Part shown: in pieces, positions 55,501-63,799 of the stretch
Layout of the letters: every line of letters starts with the position of its first letter
Numbering within the stretch: position 1 is the first letter of the stretch
NCBI RefSeq assembly: GCF_003206645.1
Contig: NZ_PZJP01000007.1
Coordinates: 85,664 to 149,663 of the forward strand
Length of the DNA stretch: 64,000 bases
Direction of reading: 5' to 3'
Source: Salinicola aestuarinus
GTDB taxonomy: Bacteria > Pseudomonadota > Gammaproteobacteria > Pseudomonadales > Halomonadaceae
Program-made: the position numbers and the translations under genes
The notes under the pieces: model-generated
Told to the model about the DNA's origin: nothing
Databases searched by the model: none
What the model saw: the letters and a program-made list of their open reading frames with translations, nothing else

Positions 55501-56544
55501 CCGAGCGTCGACCTGGCATCGCTGCCGCGGCTCAACGATGGACTACTGGCACGCCATTTCCGTCCGGTCACGCGGATGCTCTCCGCAGATGACGCTACCG
55601 GTAGCGACAATTCGGTGCTGAACCAGTACCTGCTCGATCTGCGCCAGTTGAAGGTGCGCGTCGACAATGTACGCAGTGCCCAGGAGGTCGGTCGTGCCAG
55701 CAAGGCGCTGATTACCGCGACGCTCGCCGGCCAGTCCACCGAGATCAACACGCTGCGTAACTTCGTCGCCTCGAGGGTCGATACGTCCCGCACGCCGCTG
55801 GTGCAGTCGCTGGAGCCGCTGTTCGCAACGCCGATCGATGATACCTGGCAGGCACTCAACGGCCCGGCGCGGGATCAGCTCAACGCGGCGTGGGATGACA
55901 AGATCGTGTCGCCCTGGGGGCAGATGATCGCCGGTCGCTATCCCGTGAGCGACTCCGTCAACGAAGCCTCGGTGCGGGACATGGAGTACTTCATCGACCC
56001 CGATAGCGGCGTGCTTTCGCAGTTCCGCAGCGAAGAGATCGGCGATCTCGCCGGTTCCGGCAGCGGTCAGCGCTCGCCGATGGTCGATCCCCGCATGCTC
56101 GAAAGCATCGATGATGCCACCGCGCTCGGCCGAGTGATCGACAGCCTGTCGGATCTACAAAACGGATTCGAGCTGCAGATGAATCCCACGCCCGGCATTA
56201 CCGACATCATCCTCACCATCGACGGTCAGCGGCTTCGCTATCGCAACAATACTCAGTCCTGGGAACGGCTGACCTGGCCGGGAGATGGCGAGGCATTCGG
56301 CGCGCGCCTGGATATCGTCAATCGCGCGGGGCAGCGCCATACGGTCTTCGACTATCCCAACCGCTGGGGTTTCCTGCGCATGATCGAGAGCGCTCACATC
56401 GACGCCATCGACTCGGCCCGGCAGCGCTTCAGCTGGCGAACCATCATGGGGACGGTGAGCTTCGACGTGCGCAACTTCGGCGGCGTCAAGATTTCCGACC
56501 TCCAGCGAATCAAGTCGCTGCGTATCCCGGAGATGGCGCGTTGA
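52576..56544 (+). CDS. tssM: T6SS inner-membrane protein TssM (IcmF)
   Basis: 1322 residues. Two N-terminal helices (about 15-60), a cytoplasmic GTPase-like domain with Walker A GMAASGKTS (about 129) and the DTAGRY motif, a third helix (about 435-455) and a long periplasmic region ending in the C-terminal domain that contacts TssJ. A Ser/Ala/Asp-rich insertion (about 550-680) is longer than usual. Its C-terminus (INDL-type WERLTWPGDGEAFGARLD region) is the TssJ-binding fold. Full-length TssM. Confidence 0.97.
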   Translation: MRFLRFLRSLKGFWPLSIVLWLVGLALCVTVLPLLTAERELVFIAMALVTAIWLFVVVMRQYHRIRAERNIENLVELEVHREAAESEPGDYQVLSERLKHAMAMQRAARAVDGGKASLYELPWYLVIGMAASGKTSLLTRSSLSATMAGGSNLSAVSGTQHCDWYFSREAVMIDTAGRYLVEDRPASEFADFLKTLRKQRRKPAINGLVLVVSLPELLEQSRQEAHALAEQLVARVTEYRACLGTHPPVYLFFSKADLLPGFTRAFETLEAEERQRPWGLTFSLDELRKGVTQAFQSRFPGLVADLRERVDARMVEEGTQADSELLRFPDYFAELFGVLSDFLELFDSQQHGERAPVLRGLYFTSALQSGSTLPDLLEEQTRDAFALESSPATRDVARAGEKSYFITDTFRDVIFPDRNLSLYYSQHGDRRSLPTVMISAVGVAGLAVIAAQGWSAYNNYQWVEQIEADLSEAAAGDTQDGLDALEQRLATLERHREVGVPLKLDLGLYQGDALHAPLKAAWAAKFKSDVLEPLGWRLARQLRSLEAFGTPGQSLETPQEGTATESDADAASAGGDAVGDVADRGRSIGEDAMARAEERSTSRPTLGSIPTSGAELSSRARSELTSRTTDSARDAWYSARSSAQTELEEGLRNRTSQLGSAVGDSDGDASTLTLSGEQGPSLSEEMLTRLSQEDVEQLIESYSSLKLYLILTDPESHADQGDFVASALPRLWADEAARQGATRDRDSIVDNAALYVHYLQEGSAPALSRDETLIDDSRARLNAFLIDSSLVDREYLRYQLEVEKRFDPLTLSRMAPDMPGRLFYTSRSVPAFYTREVWESYLRPAIIKTVSGDLERETDWVLDDESVDDAVQSKARFVSQLMARYKRDYAVAWERFLDNTRVSNFDDLDQASVQLSQLSDLQASPLRQVLTAVADNTTWDDPKAQQDEGEASGAAQDRSFWGRVMSVFGGENGEGPSVDLASLPRLNDGLLARHFRPVTRMLSADDATGSDNSVLNQYLLDLRQLKVRVDNVRSAQEVGRASKALITATLAGQSTEINTLRNFVASRVDTSRTPLVQSLEPLFATPIDDTWQALNGPARDQLNAAWDDKIVSPWGQMIAGRYPVSDSVNEASVRDMEYFIDPDSGVLSQFRSEEIGDLAGSGSGQRSPMVDPRMLESIDDATALGRVIDSLSDLQNGFELQMNPTPGITDIILTIDGQRLRYRNNTQSWERLTWPGDGEAFGARLDIVNRAGQRHTVFDYPNRWGFLRMIESAHIDAIDSARQRFSWRTIMGTVSFDVRNFGGVKISDLQRIKSLRIPEMAR

Positions 56545-56580
56545 TGGCGTGGGTGAGCGAGGGATGAGAGGAGAGGCTCG

Positions 56581-57498
56581 ATGATCGGCTGCTTCGGCAA
56601 GATTCCGACGAAAGCGGATTTCGTCGGCCTCAACGCCACCGGCGATGCCATTCAGGAACTCGACCACTGGTTTCAGAGCGGGCTGCTGACCTTCATCGAG
56701 CGCGACGACTGGCAGGCGAGGTTCGACGCGCTGCCGGTCTGCTTCTTCAACTACCGCGCCAGTGACGGCAGCGATGTCGTGGGGGCGATGATCAGCTCGG
56801 CGGATGCCTCCGGCCGCCGGTACCCCTTTTTTCTCTTCCAGGCCCTCAGATGGCAGGCCGGTCGAGGAGAGGTGTCCGTCTCGTTTCTGCATACGTTGGC
56901 GGAGGTCTTCGCCGGTCGGGCGCGGGAGATATTGAAGGATGCCGTGCACGGCGCGACACCGATCGATCCCGTGGCGGCGCTGACGGAGGTTCGGGCGCTC
57001 AACGAACAGGATCTTGAGCTCTATCGGCGTATTCACGCGCGTTTTCTCGCCGATTACAGCTTCGATGATGTCGCCGGGGCGCTCGAGTGGGGCTGGCCGG
57101 AATTCATCAGCGGTGGCGCCCTCCATCGGCTGCACTACGCGCTATCGCAGTGGCGCGCCGGTGGTCTTCAAGCGGTGGTGCTGCCGCTGCCGGCAGAGCG
57201 CGGGCTGAAACGGCCGGTCGCGGATCTCTGGCAGCAGTGGCTGGGCAGCGCCTGCCCCACGGGGACGCCAGTGATGAGCCTGCTGATCGACGACTTCATG
57301 CGGCCTCGACTGCTGCTGATGCCAGCGCGACAGAGCGCCGAACGGTTCTATGAGGTGCTCTCGAATCTCGATGATCGACGCCACTGCATTGACGTGTTGT
57401 CGGCCTTCGCCGATGACGAGCCACATCCGGGGAGCCTGGCGCTGCCCGATACCCAACTGAGTCTGGATGACTTCATGGCCCGGTTTCTGCGCCTGTAG
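56581..57498 (+). CDS. tagF: T6SS accessory protein TagF
   Basis: 305 residues of the TagF/ImpM family. The start MIGCFGKIPTKADFVGLNAT and YPFFLF region are typical. In Pseudomonas TagF represses T6SS assembly post-translationally, in concert with a Ser/Thr phosphorylation pathway. Neither a classic PppA phosphatase nor an Fha protein lies in this window. Confidence 0.92.
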   Translation: MIGCFGKIPTKADFVGLNATGDAIQELDHWFQSGLLTFIERDDWQARFDALPVCFFNYRASDGSDVVGAMISSADASGRRYPFFLFQALRWQAGRGEVSVSFLHTLAEVFAGRAREILKDAVHGATPIDPVAALTEVRALNEQDLELYRRIHARFLADYSFDDVAGALEWGWPEFISGGALHRLHYALSQWRAGGLQAVVLPLPAERGLKRPVADLWQQWLGSACPTGTPVMSLLIDDFMRPRLLLMPARQSAERFYEVLSNLDDRRHCIDVLSAFADDEPHPGSLALPDTQLSLDDFMARFLRL

Positions 57499-57533
57499 GG
57501 CGCCGACCGGCCCCATTCGAGTGGGCTGCACCG

Positions 57534-60023
57534 ATGAAACGTTTGAAATTTGCCTATCTGAAGTACGCCTTCTTCAAATACCAGCCCTACATTCTGGGGC
57601 TCATCTTCTTCGCGGCCATCTTTGTGGTCTGGCGAGTCGGCGTCGCGCTGGGTTTCTCCTCGCTGGCGAGTCTGCTTGCGGGGATCGTCGCGTTTCTGCT
57701 GGTGTCGGCTTTCTATGTGCTGCTGCTGTATCGCGGGGTCGGCCAGAAGCGCAACCTCGAGCATTTGCTGGTCGACGACGCCGACGCGGCCGTGCTGGAT
57801 GCCAGTCCACAGGACCGCGAGGAGATCAGCCTGCTGCGTGAGCGTCTGCTCAAGACGATCGAGCGCCTCAAGACGAGCGGCAAGGGGAAGGGCAAGCGGG
57901 GTCAGGACGCGCTCTACGCGCTGCCGTGGTACATGATCGTCGGCCAGCCGGCGGCGGGGAAGAGCACCATGGTCTACCAGTCGGGGCTCAACTTCCCGTT
58001 CGCCGAGCGTGAAAACGCGCGGGTGGCGGGTATGGGGGGCACCCGCCATTGCGACTGGTTCTTCAGCTCTGACGCGATCCTGCTGGATACCGCCGGGCGC
58101 TACATGAACAGCGAAGAAGAGGCGGGCAAGTGGAAGGGCTTCCTCGCGCTATTGAAGCAGCACCGGCGCCGCTGTCCCCTCAACGGGCTGATCGTTGCGG
58201 TCAATATCAGCGATGTGATCCAGGCCAGCGATACCGAGCGTAATAACCTGGCACGCCGCCTGCGCGAGCGCATACAGGAAGCGCGGGACCATCTCGAAGC
58301 GCGACTGCCGATCTATCTGGTGTTCACCAAGTGCGATCTGATCGAAGGCTTCACTACGTTCTTCGACCGGCTCGATCCCAAGCGGCAGAGCGACGTGCTG
58401 GGTCACACTTTCGCCCATCAACAGCCCAAGGACGTTGACTGGGGGGCGCGTTTCGACGACGCGCTGCAGCGCCTCTGCCAGCACTGGTTGCAGGCCGGCG
58501 ACGAGGAGATCGTCGAGCGCGACATCGTGGATACGCGCAGGGAGGTGGCGGCCTTTCGGTTCCCGCTGGAGTTGGCCGCGCTGCGTGAGCCGTTGTCGCG
58601 CTTCGTACAGGCGCTGACCAACGCCAACCCCTACCAGAGCGCGCCGCTGCTGCGTGGCTTCTACTTCGTCAGTGCGCTGCAGGAAGGCGACGCCATCGAA
58701 GGCGAGCACGCCGCGAGGGTCGGGCGCCACTTCGCACTGGCAAAGCCGGAGGCATTGAGCGCCGAGCGCACCCGAAGTCCCTTCTTCATCGGCAATCTCT
58801 TCAAGCAGGTGATCATCGCCGATCGTCACCTGGCCGCCCTCTACGCCAGCGACGTTCAGGGCCGCCGGCGAAAATGGCGCTGGACGCTCGCAGCCGGTCT
58901 CGTCGGGGCGGTGTTGTGTACTCTCTGGATTACCTCGGCGACGCGCAACCACGCCGAGATCGACGCCATTGCGACCCAGCTTGCGCAGGCGCAGGACGCC
59001 GACGCCGACGACGGGGGGCAGTACGCCGACTGGCGCCAACTCGACGGATTGCGCGAGTGGGCGAGCCACTATGATGCCCGGCGGCACGAGGGTGGCGTGC
59101 CGTGGACGATGCGCTGGGGGCTCTACCAGGGTGATGCCGTCGAGCCGGCGCTGCGTGAGCGCTATTTCGATCAGTTGCGGCCGGTGATGCTGGAGCCCGT
59201 GGAGCAGAACCTGACCCGCTCGCTCTTTTCGCTGACCACGATCGACGTCTACCGTCGCAACACTGACGAACTCACGGCGGTGGAAGGGCCCGAGACCGTG
59301 GCGCCTTTTGCTCGACCCCGCGACAACAGTGCCGACTCGCTTGCGGAGTTCGGCCGCTCGACCCTCGATACCTACCTGATGCTGGCTGACGTCGAGCGTG
59401 ACGAGATCGACAGCGCGCTGTTACGCCGTCAACTGCCGGCGTTCTGGTATCCGGCGATTGCCGACGACACCGGCGCGGCGATCGACGATGAGCAGGCGGA
59501 CTACCGTTACGCCGGCCGGCAGGTCGATTTCTACAGCCGGCAGATTCATGAGCCCGATGTACCGCGACTCTCATCGAATGCCTTTCTCGTCTCCAGCAGT
59601 CGCAATTACATCGACAGCCTGCTGGAACAAACGCTGACCAGCGCGCAGACGATCGTGCTCGAGTCCGACACGCTCTTCGCGTTCGGCCGAGGTGACTACG
59701 CCGGCCTTCAGCAGGCCGGTCAGCGTGAGCTCGATGCCTTGGCCCAGCGGCTGCTCAATACCCAGGATCTGGGCCAGATCGTCATTACGGGACACGCCGA
59801 CCCCATCGGTAACGAGCAGACGAACCGGCGACTCTCGCTGCAGCGGGCGACGACGGTTCGTCAGTACCTGGTCGGCAAGGGGGTGCCCGCTGGCCTCATC
59901 GATGCCAAGGGCGCGGGCAGTGACAGGCCCCTGGTGACTTGCGATCAGGACCAGCCCCGAGCCGAACTGATCGACTGTCTGGCACCCAATCGGCGAGTCG
60001 AGATCGAGGTACGCAAGCAGTAA
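57534..60023 (+). CDS. Second, short IcmF/TssM-like protein fused to an OmpA domain
   Basis: 829 residues. Residues 1-445 repeat the N-terminal half of TssM: two helices (about 20-65), Walker A GQPAAGKST (about 136), DTAGRYMNSEEE, then a third helix (about 449-468). The periplasmic part is only some 220 residues, lacking the TssJ-binding C-terminus, and ends in an OmpA/MotB peptidoglycan-binding domain (about 700-829) with TGHADPIGNEQTNRRLSLQRA and NRRVEIEV. Two TssM-type genes in one cluster is unusual. Likely a peptidoglycan-anchored partner in the membrane complex, replacing the OmpA domain that TssL or TagL supply elsewhere (inference). Confidence 0.9.
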   Translation: MKRLKFAYLKYAFFKYQPYILGLIFFAAIFVVWRVGVALGFSSLASLLAGIVAFLLVSAFYVLLLYRGVGQKRNLEHLLVDDADAAVLDASPQDREEISLLRERLLKTIERLKTSGKGKGKRGQDALYALPWYMIVGQPAAGKSTMVYQSGLNFPFAERENARVAGMGGTRHCDWFFSSDAILLDTAGRYMNSEEEAGKWKGFLALLKQHRRRCPLNGLIVAVNISDVIQASDTERNNLARRLRERIQEARDHLEARLPIYLVFTKCDLIEGFTTFFDRLDPKRQSDVLGHTFAHQQPKDVDWGARFDDALQRLCQHWLQAGDEEIVERDIVDTRREVAAFRFPLELAALREPLSRFVQALTNANPYQSAPLLRGFYFVSALQEGDAIEGEHAARVGRHFALAKPEALSAERTRSPFFIGNLFKQVIIADRHLAALYASDVQGRRRKWRWTLAAGLVGAVLCTLWITSATRNHAEIDAIATQLAQAQDADADDGGQYADWRQLDGLREWASHYDARRHEGGVPWTMRWGLYQGDAVEPALRERYFDQLRPVMLEPVEQNLTRSLFSLTTIDVYRRNTDELTAVEGPETVAPFARPRDNSADSLAEFGRSTLDTYLMLADVERDEIDSALLRRQLPAFWYPAIADDTGAAIDDEQADYRYAGRQVDFYSRQIHEPDVPRLSSNAFLVSSSRNYIDSLLEQTLTSAQTIVLESDTLFAFGRGDYAGLQQAGQRELDALAQRLLNTQDLGQIVITGHADPIGNEQTNRRLSLQRATTVRQYLVGKGVPAGLIDAKGAGSDRPLVTCDQDQPRAELIDCLAPNRRVEIEVRKQ

Positions 60024-60467
60024 AGCCTGGCCTAGAGCGGCCAAATGTCTTAAGGCCGCTTAGGTTTGGGTGGGTGATAATGTAACGAAATATATAAAAT
60101 GTAGTTAAATGTATTGGCGCCTTTAAAGTTGAAAAGGCGCCGATATAATTCGGTTGACCGGAGTTTTGTGTGGTTTTGAATACTTCGGAAAACATAAGAA
60201 AACAGCGATTCATTTGTAGGAAATCGGCGACAGAGAACGTGTCGATATCGTACAGCGAGGCCAGTCGTTCATTGCCGTTAATCGGTCGAGCATCCTGGCC
60301 GAGCCTGCCGCAAGGCCTATCTGAATCAGCGGGTTGCGGTGCAGTGAATTCAGTCGTCGTCAACGGCGTCGACATCCAGCTGGCCGGGCGATGTCCCTGC
60401 CACCCCGGTGGTGAGAGGGGGCGAAAGCCTGACCTACCCCGAGTAAAACTTAGGAGCAGTGAGAACA
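60024..60467 (+). promoter_or_regulatory. AT-rich hcp upstream region with inverted repeat
   Basis: 444 bp without a gene and locally rich in A and T (about 60050-60240). A 9-bp inverted repeat GGCGCCTTT/AAAGGCGCC (60116-60124, 60133-60141) directly precedes a TATAAT hexamer (60144-60149). Next comes TTGACC at 60154, with CGGT-TG-ACCG at 60151-60160. Either a second promoter for hcp or a hairpin ending the upstream transcript. Hcp is usually needed in excess, so its own promoter is plausible. Confidence 0.5.
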
Positions 60468-60998
60468 ATGGCATTTGATGCGTATCTCAAAATCGATGGC
60501 GTCCCCGGCGAGAGCCTGGATGACAAGCACCGCGACTGGATCGAACTGAAAAGCTTCGATTTCGGCGCTAGCCAAGCAACCTCGGCAACCGCGAGCTCCG
60601 CCGGTGGCGCCTCCGCCGAGCGCGTGAATCTGAGCGAATTCCGCGTCCGTAAATTCGTCGACAAGGCTTCCGCCAAACTGTTCGAATCCTGCTGCAAGGG
60701 CCAGCACATCAAGGAAGTGGTACTCCACGTCAACCGTGCTGGTGGCGACAAGGTTCGCTACATGGAAGTCCGCATGGAAGAAGTCATCGTCTCTTCCACC
60801 GAGATGGAAGGCACCTCCGTCTCCACCGGGTTTGAACAGGACGACAGCGAAGATCGTCACGATCTGCCGTTCGAGACCGTCAAGTTCAACTACGCCCGCA
60901 TCAAGATTACCTACACCCAGCAGAAGCGCACCGATGGTCAGGGTGGCGGCAACGTCGCTGGTGGCTGGGACCGCACGCGCAACAAGGTTTACGCCTAA
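60468..60998 (+). CDS. hcp: T6SS tube protein Hcp (TssD)
   Basis: 176 residues. Begins MAFDAYLKIDGVPGES, a typical Hcp start; the frame from 60459 is slightly longer but ATG 60468 fits. Forms hexameric rings that stack into the inner tube and are propelled by the sheath. AGGAG lies 11 bp upstream. It is preceded by a 444-bp AT-rich gap and followed by two hairpins, consistent with separate, high expression. Confidence 0.97.
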   Translation: MAFDAYLKIDGVPGESLDDKHRDWIELKSFDFGASQATSATASSAGGASAERVNLSEFRVRKFVDKASAKLFESCCKGQHIKEVVLHVNRAGGDKVRYMEVRMEEVIVSSTEMEGTSVSTGFEQDDSEDRHDLPFETVKFNYARIKITYTQQKRTDGQGGGNVAGGWDRTRNKVYA

Positions 60999-61009
60999 AT
61001 CGTTGCTCT

Positions 61010-61031
61010 CCGCCGCGATGCGTCGCGGCGG
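61010..61031 (+). terminator. Hairpin(s) after hcp
   Basis: Perfect 9-bp stem CCGCCGCGA/TCGCGGCGG with loop TGCG just after the hcp stop, followed by a second imperfect stem (GGCAG-CCCC with GGGG-CTGCC, near 61036-61068). There is no T tract. Likely stabilises the hcp mRNA end and limits read-through to tssA. Confidence 0.5.
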
Positions 61032-61116
61032 GTCGGCAGTCCCCGGCCTCGCGCCTGCGGGGCTGCCAGCGCCTACGCCCGGTGACTTCGTCTTCGAGGT
61101 TGCCCGGGCGTATTGC

Positions 61117-61188
61117 GTTGATTGACCGGAACGTCGCGTCGATTGCCCCTGCGCTCGGTTGATTGTCACGACATCCCGTCGATTGACC
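61117..61188 (+). repeat. Four direct repeats at about 20-bp intervals before tssA
   Basis: GTYGATTGNCN-type units start at 61117, 61138, 61158 and 61178 (spacing 21, 20 and 20 bp), so each falls on the same face of the DNA helix. They lie in the gap between hcp and tssA. Could be a binding array for a regulator. Confidence 0.6.
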
Positions 61189-61302
61189 CGGAGAGATTGC
61201 CCACAGTCTCTCCGCGTGAATCGAACGACTCGCCACCGACCAGGCCGACGACCGGGCACCGCTGAGGCCCGGCGCAGCCGACAAGCTCACGAGGACGGCA
61301 AG

Positions 61303-62415
61303 ATGGAACAACTCGGCGATCTTTCTCTCGATGCGCTTCTCGCGCCCATCGAGGGCGGTAGCCATGCCGGTAGCGGCGAAGACCTGACGTTTTCTGTCCT
61401 CTTCGACGAGATCAAGGAAGCCCGGCGCGCCGATCCCACCTACCTACCGCAGGGGGAGTGGCAAACAGACCTCAAGCAGTCCGACTGGGGGCAGGTGATT
61501 CAGCTCGCGAGTCAGGCATTGGCCGAGCAGAGCAAGGATCTTCAGCTCGTCGCCTGGCTGACCGAAGGGCTGGCACATCGCGAGGGATTCGAGGGCGTGC
61601 GGTTTGGCGTCTCTCTATGCGCACGGCTACTCGACGAGTACTGGGAAGGGCTCTACCCCGAGCTCGACGAAGACGATATGGACGAGCGTATCGCCCGGCT
61701 TACCTGGCTTGGCGACACGCTGAGCGGGGTGACCAGGATGTTGCCACTGGTCGCCGGCGATGGTTACAGCCTGGCGGATTACGACGAATCCCGGCAGGTG
61801 GAGAATCAGGCGCGCAACGATCCGGATGCGATGGATCGCGCGCTCGCCGAGGGCAAGATCAATGACGAGGTCTTTCAGCGCTCGGTGGTGCTCAGCAGTA
61901 CCGACTTCCTGCAGGCCCGGCATGCGGCCATCGCCGCCGCGCTGGTGGCGCTTGCGCATCTGCGTGAAGTCGGCGATCAGCGTATCGGGCGCGATGCACC
62001 CAGTTTCTCCCCGCTCGAGTCGACGCTCGTCCAGTGCCGCGACCTGACCGAGAAGCTGCTTCGCGAGCGCGGCGCCGGTCTCGGCGTCGAGGAGGAGGCC
62101 GCAGCGATCGCCGAGGCGGAAGCCGAGTCGCCGGGACGTGTCGAACCCAGCTTCACGCCGCCTGCCGCCGCGCCAAGCGGAGAACTTCGCACCAAGCCCA
62201 GAAGCCGTGACGAAGCCTTCGAGATGCTCAATCACGTCGCTCGCTACTTCAAGGAGCACGAGCCGCACAGCCCGGTCCCTTATCTGGTCGAGCGCGCCGT
62301 GAAGTGGGGCCGCATGCCGCTGGAAGAGTGGCTCAAGGACGTGATCAAGGATCACGGGGTCATCGACAACATCCGCGACACCCTGGGCACCCAGTCCAGG
62401 GATGACGATTACTGA
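61303..62415 (+). CDS. tssA: T6SS cap/baseplate protein TssA
   Basis: 370 residues of the ImpA family. N-terminal ImpA domain (LDALLAPIEGG...GEDLTFSVLFDEI, then DWGQVIQLASQAL) and a short helical C-terminus with PHSPVPYLVERAVKWGRMPLEEWL. TssA guides assembly of the baseplate and tail. ATG 61303 with GAGGACGG upstream; the frame from 61159 is not family-like. Two bases separate its stop from the next gene. Confidence 0.94.
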   Translation: MEQLGDLSLDALLAPIEGGSHAGSGEDLTFSVLFDEIKEARRADPTYLPQGEWQTDLKQSDWGQVIQLASQALAEQSKDLQLVAWLTEGLAHREGFEGVRFGVSLCARLLDEYWEGLYPELDEDDMDERIARLTWLGDTLSGVTRMLPLVAGDGYSLADYDESRQVENQARNDPDAMDRALAEGKINDEVFQRSVVLSSTDFLQARHAAIAAALVALAHLREVGDQRIGRDAPSFSPLESTLVQCRDLTEKLLRERGAGLGVEEEAAAIAEAEAESPGRVEPSFTPPAAAPSGELRTKPRSRDEAFEMLNHVARYFKEHEPHSPVPYLVERAVKWGRMPLEEWLKDVIKDHGVIDNIRDTLGTQSRDDDY

Positions 62416-62417
62416 CC

Positions 62418-63539
62418 ATGTCCCGCGCCTCCATCTTCGATCAACTGCATCGTCGTCAGTCCATTGCCGATGCGCCGGAACCGGCGTCGTCGGTTCGAAG
62501 CGACTATGACACCGAGACGCTTCGACTCATCGATGGCGTGGCCCTGACCCCGGCAGGGTTCGTCGGTCGAGGGTCGGTGCCTGATGCGGATACACCGGCA
62601 CTCTCCGAGACGCTTTACGGCAGTGACGGCTACCGGCTCCTGGTTCACGCCGTCGGCGATGTCATGCCGCTCAGCGAGCCGCGCCTGTCGAGGCTGGAAG
62701 TCAAGGCAGCGCGTCTCCACGAGCTGGTGGAGACGATCCTCATCGAAGCGTTGATGCTGCTGGAGGGGATACCCGAAGAGAGTGCGTTCGACGTCGTGCT
62801 GGAGCTGCCGTTGCGTTCCGCCGACGCGGCGTCGTTCATCCTGGAGCGGGTCAGAGACGCGATCAAGGAGACCCAGTTCGGTGAGTGGTTGAGTGATATC
62901 CGTCACCAGTCTCCGTTGGGCGACCCTCACGCGGCGACGGCCGTCGGCACAGGTGGTGGCATGGACTACGTGCTCTGGATCAGTGCTGACTCTCTGCTCA
63001 CCCAGGAGGGCGTTACGTCTCTCGCCCGTCGGGGGCTGCTGGCGCAATCTTCACGCGGCGCCGGGCTCTACCCTGGAGAAGCGGTCGCTGCACTGTTGAT
63101 GGAGCGACTATTGCCGGAGCGCGATAACCCCGAAGAAGGGTGGCTTCTCGCGCGGGGGCTTGCAGAAACGCACGGTGCGCGAGCGGGGCGGAGGGACCAT
63201 GACAAGCGCCAGGCGCTTCAGGGGGTACTCGAGCGGTTGTGGCCGGAGGCTGATGCGGCGTCGGCGCCCTCGGGGTTGGTCGTCGACAGCATGGGACTCA
63301 AGGGGCGGGCGGTTGAGCTTGGCGGCGCAATCATCGAGCGCTGGCCCGAGCTCGATGCTATCGATGACGGCGTCGCAGTGGACGGTTTCTGCGGCTGGCC
63401 TGGTGATGCTCTGGTTCCGCTGATGCTGGTGTTGGCGATCGCCCCACTGGCGCTGGAGGAGAGCGCCGTGGTGCTGGGAATTGGCTCGGAAACCGAGACT
63501 CTGGCCTGGGCAGTGAGCGGCACGACCGGTCACTCGTGA
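62418..63539 (+). CDS. Ketosynthase/thiolase-like protein of the T6SS cluster, probably non-catalytic
   Basis: 373 residues. The middle part (LWISADSLLTQEGVTSLARRGLL, AGLYPGEAVAALLM) follows the fold pattern of beta-ketoacyl synthases (thiolase superfamily), where VDSLL and FIPGEAA are common. The nucleophilic Cys expected in a TACSS-type context is not found, and the chain is short for an active ketosynthase. Thiolase-like proteins of this kind occur beside PAAR/VgrG loading genes in other T6SS clusters. It is co-transcribed with tssA (2-bp gap) and overlaps the convergent PAAR gene by 10 bases. Role unknown; a structural or effector-loading part is a guess. Confidence 0.65.
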   Translation: MSRASIFDQLHRRQSIADAPEPASSVRSDYDTETLRLIDGVALTPAGFVGRGSVPDADTPALSETLYGSDGYRLLVHAVGDVMPLSEPRLSRLEVKAARLHELVETILIEALMLLEGIPEESAFDVVLELPLRSADAASFILERVRDAIKETQFGEWLSDIRHQSPLGDPHAATAVGTGGGMDYVLWISADSLLTQEGVTSLARRGLLAQSSRGAGLYPGEAVAALLMERLLPERDNPEEGWLLARGLAETHGARAGRRDHDKRQALQGVLERLWPEADAASAPSGLVVDSMGLKGRAVELGGAIIERWPELDAIDDGVAVDGFCGWPGDALVPLMLVLAIAPLALEESAVVLGIGSETETLAWAVSGTTGHS

Positions 63540-63799
63540 CCGCTGTTGCCATTGTTGGAAGACATCAGAGAGGCGCCGCAGGCGGTCTTGTGACCGTGAA
63601 GGGCGACAGGTTTGCCATTGATCTTCATGGTCGGGTGGCCTTCGACGATCGTCGTCGTACCCCCGTGACCGTCCTGGGGACAGGTCACCTTGTCTCCTAC
63701 GCAGGCAACGGGCTTGCCGTCGATGAGGTAGCTGCTCTGAGCCGTGATGACCTTGCCCCCATGACTGGTGGCGTCGCCGAGTACAACGATCCCTTTCAT
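63530..63799 (-). CDS. PAAR-domain spike-tip protein
   Basis: 89 residues. Typical PAAR features: GIVVLGDATSHGGKV, GKPVACVGDKVTCPQ, and the repeated GHPTMKINGKPVALHGHKTACG, giving a beta-rich, histidine- and cysteine-containing cone that sharpens the VgrG spike. ATG 63799 is preceded by AGGA; an upstream in-frame ATG at 63871 would add 24 residues outside the domain. Its 3' end overlaps the convergent ketosynthase-like gene. Confidence 0.9.
   Translation of the reverse strand: MKGIVVLGDATSHGGKVITAQSSYLIDGKPVACVGDKVTCPQDGHGGTTTIVEGHPTMKINGKPVALHGHKTACGASLMSSNNGNSGHE

Noticed and set aside
60100..60200. Sigma-54 promoter for hcp
   Set aside because: No TGGCAC-N5-TTGC-type element found; the GG/GC spacing does not fit.
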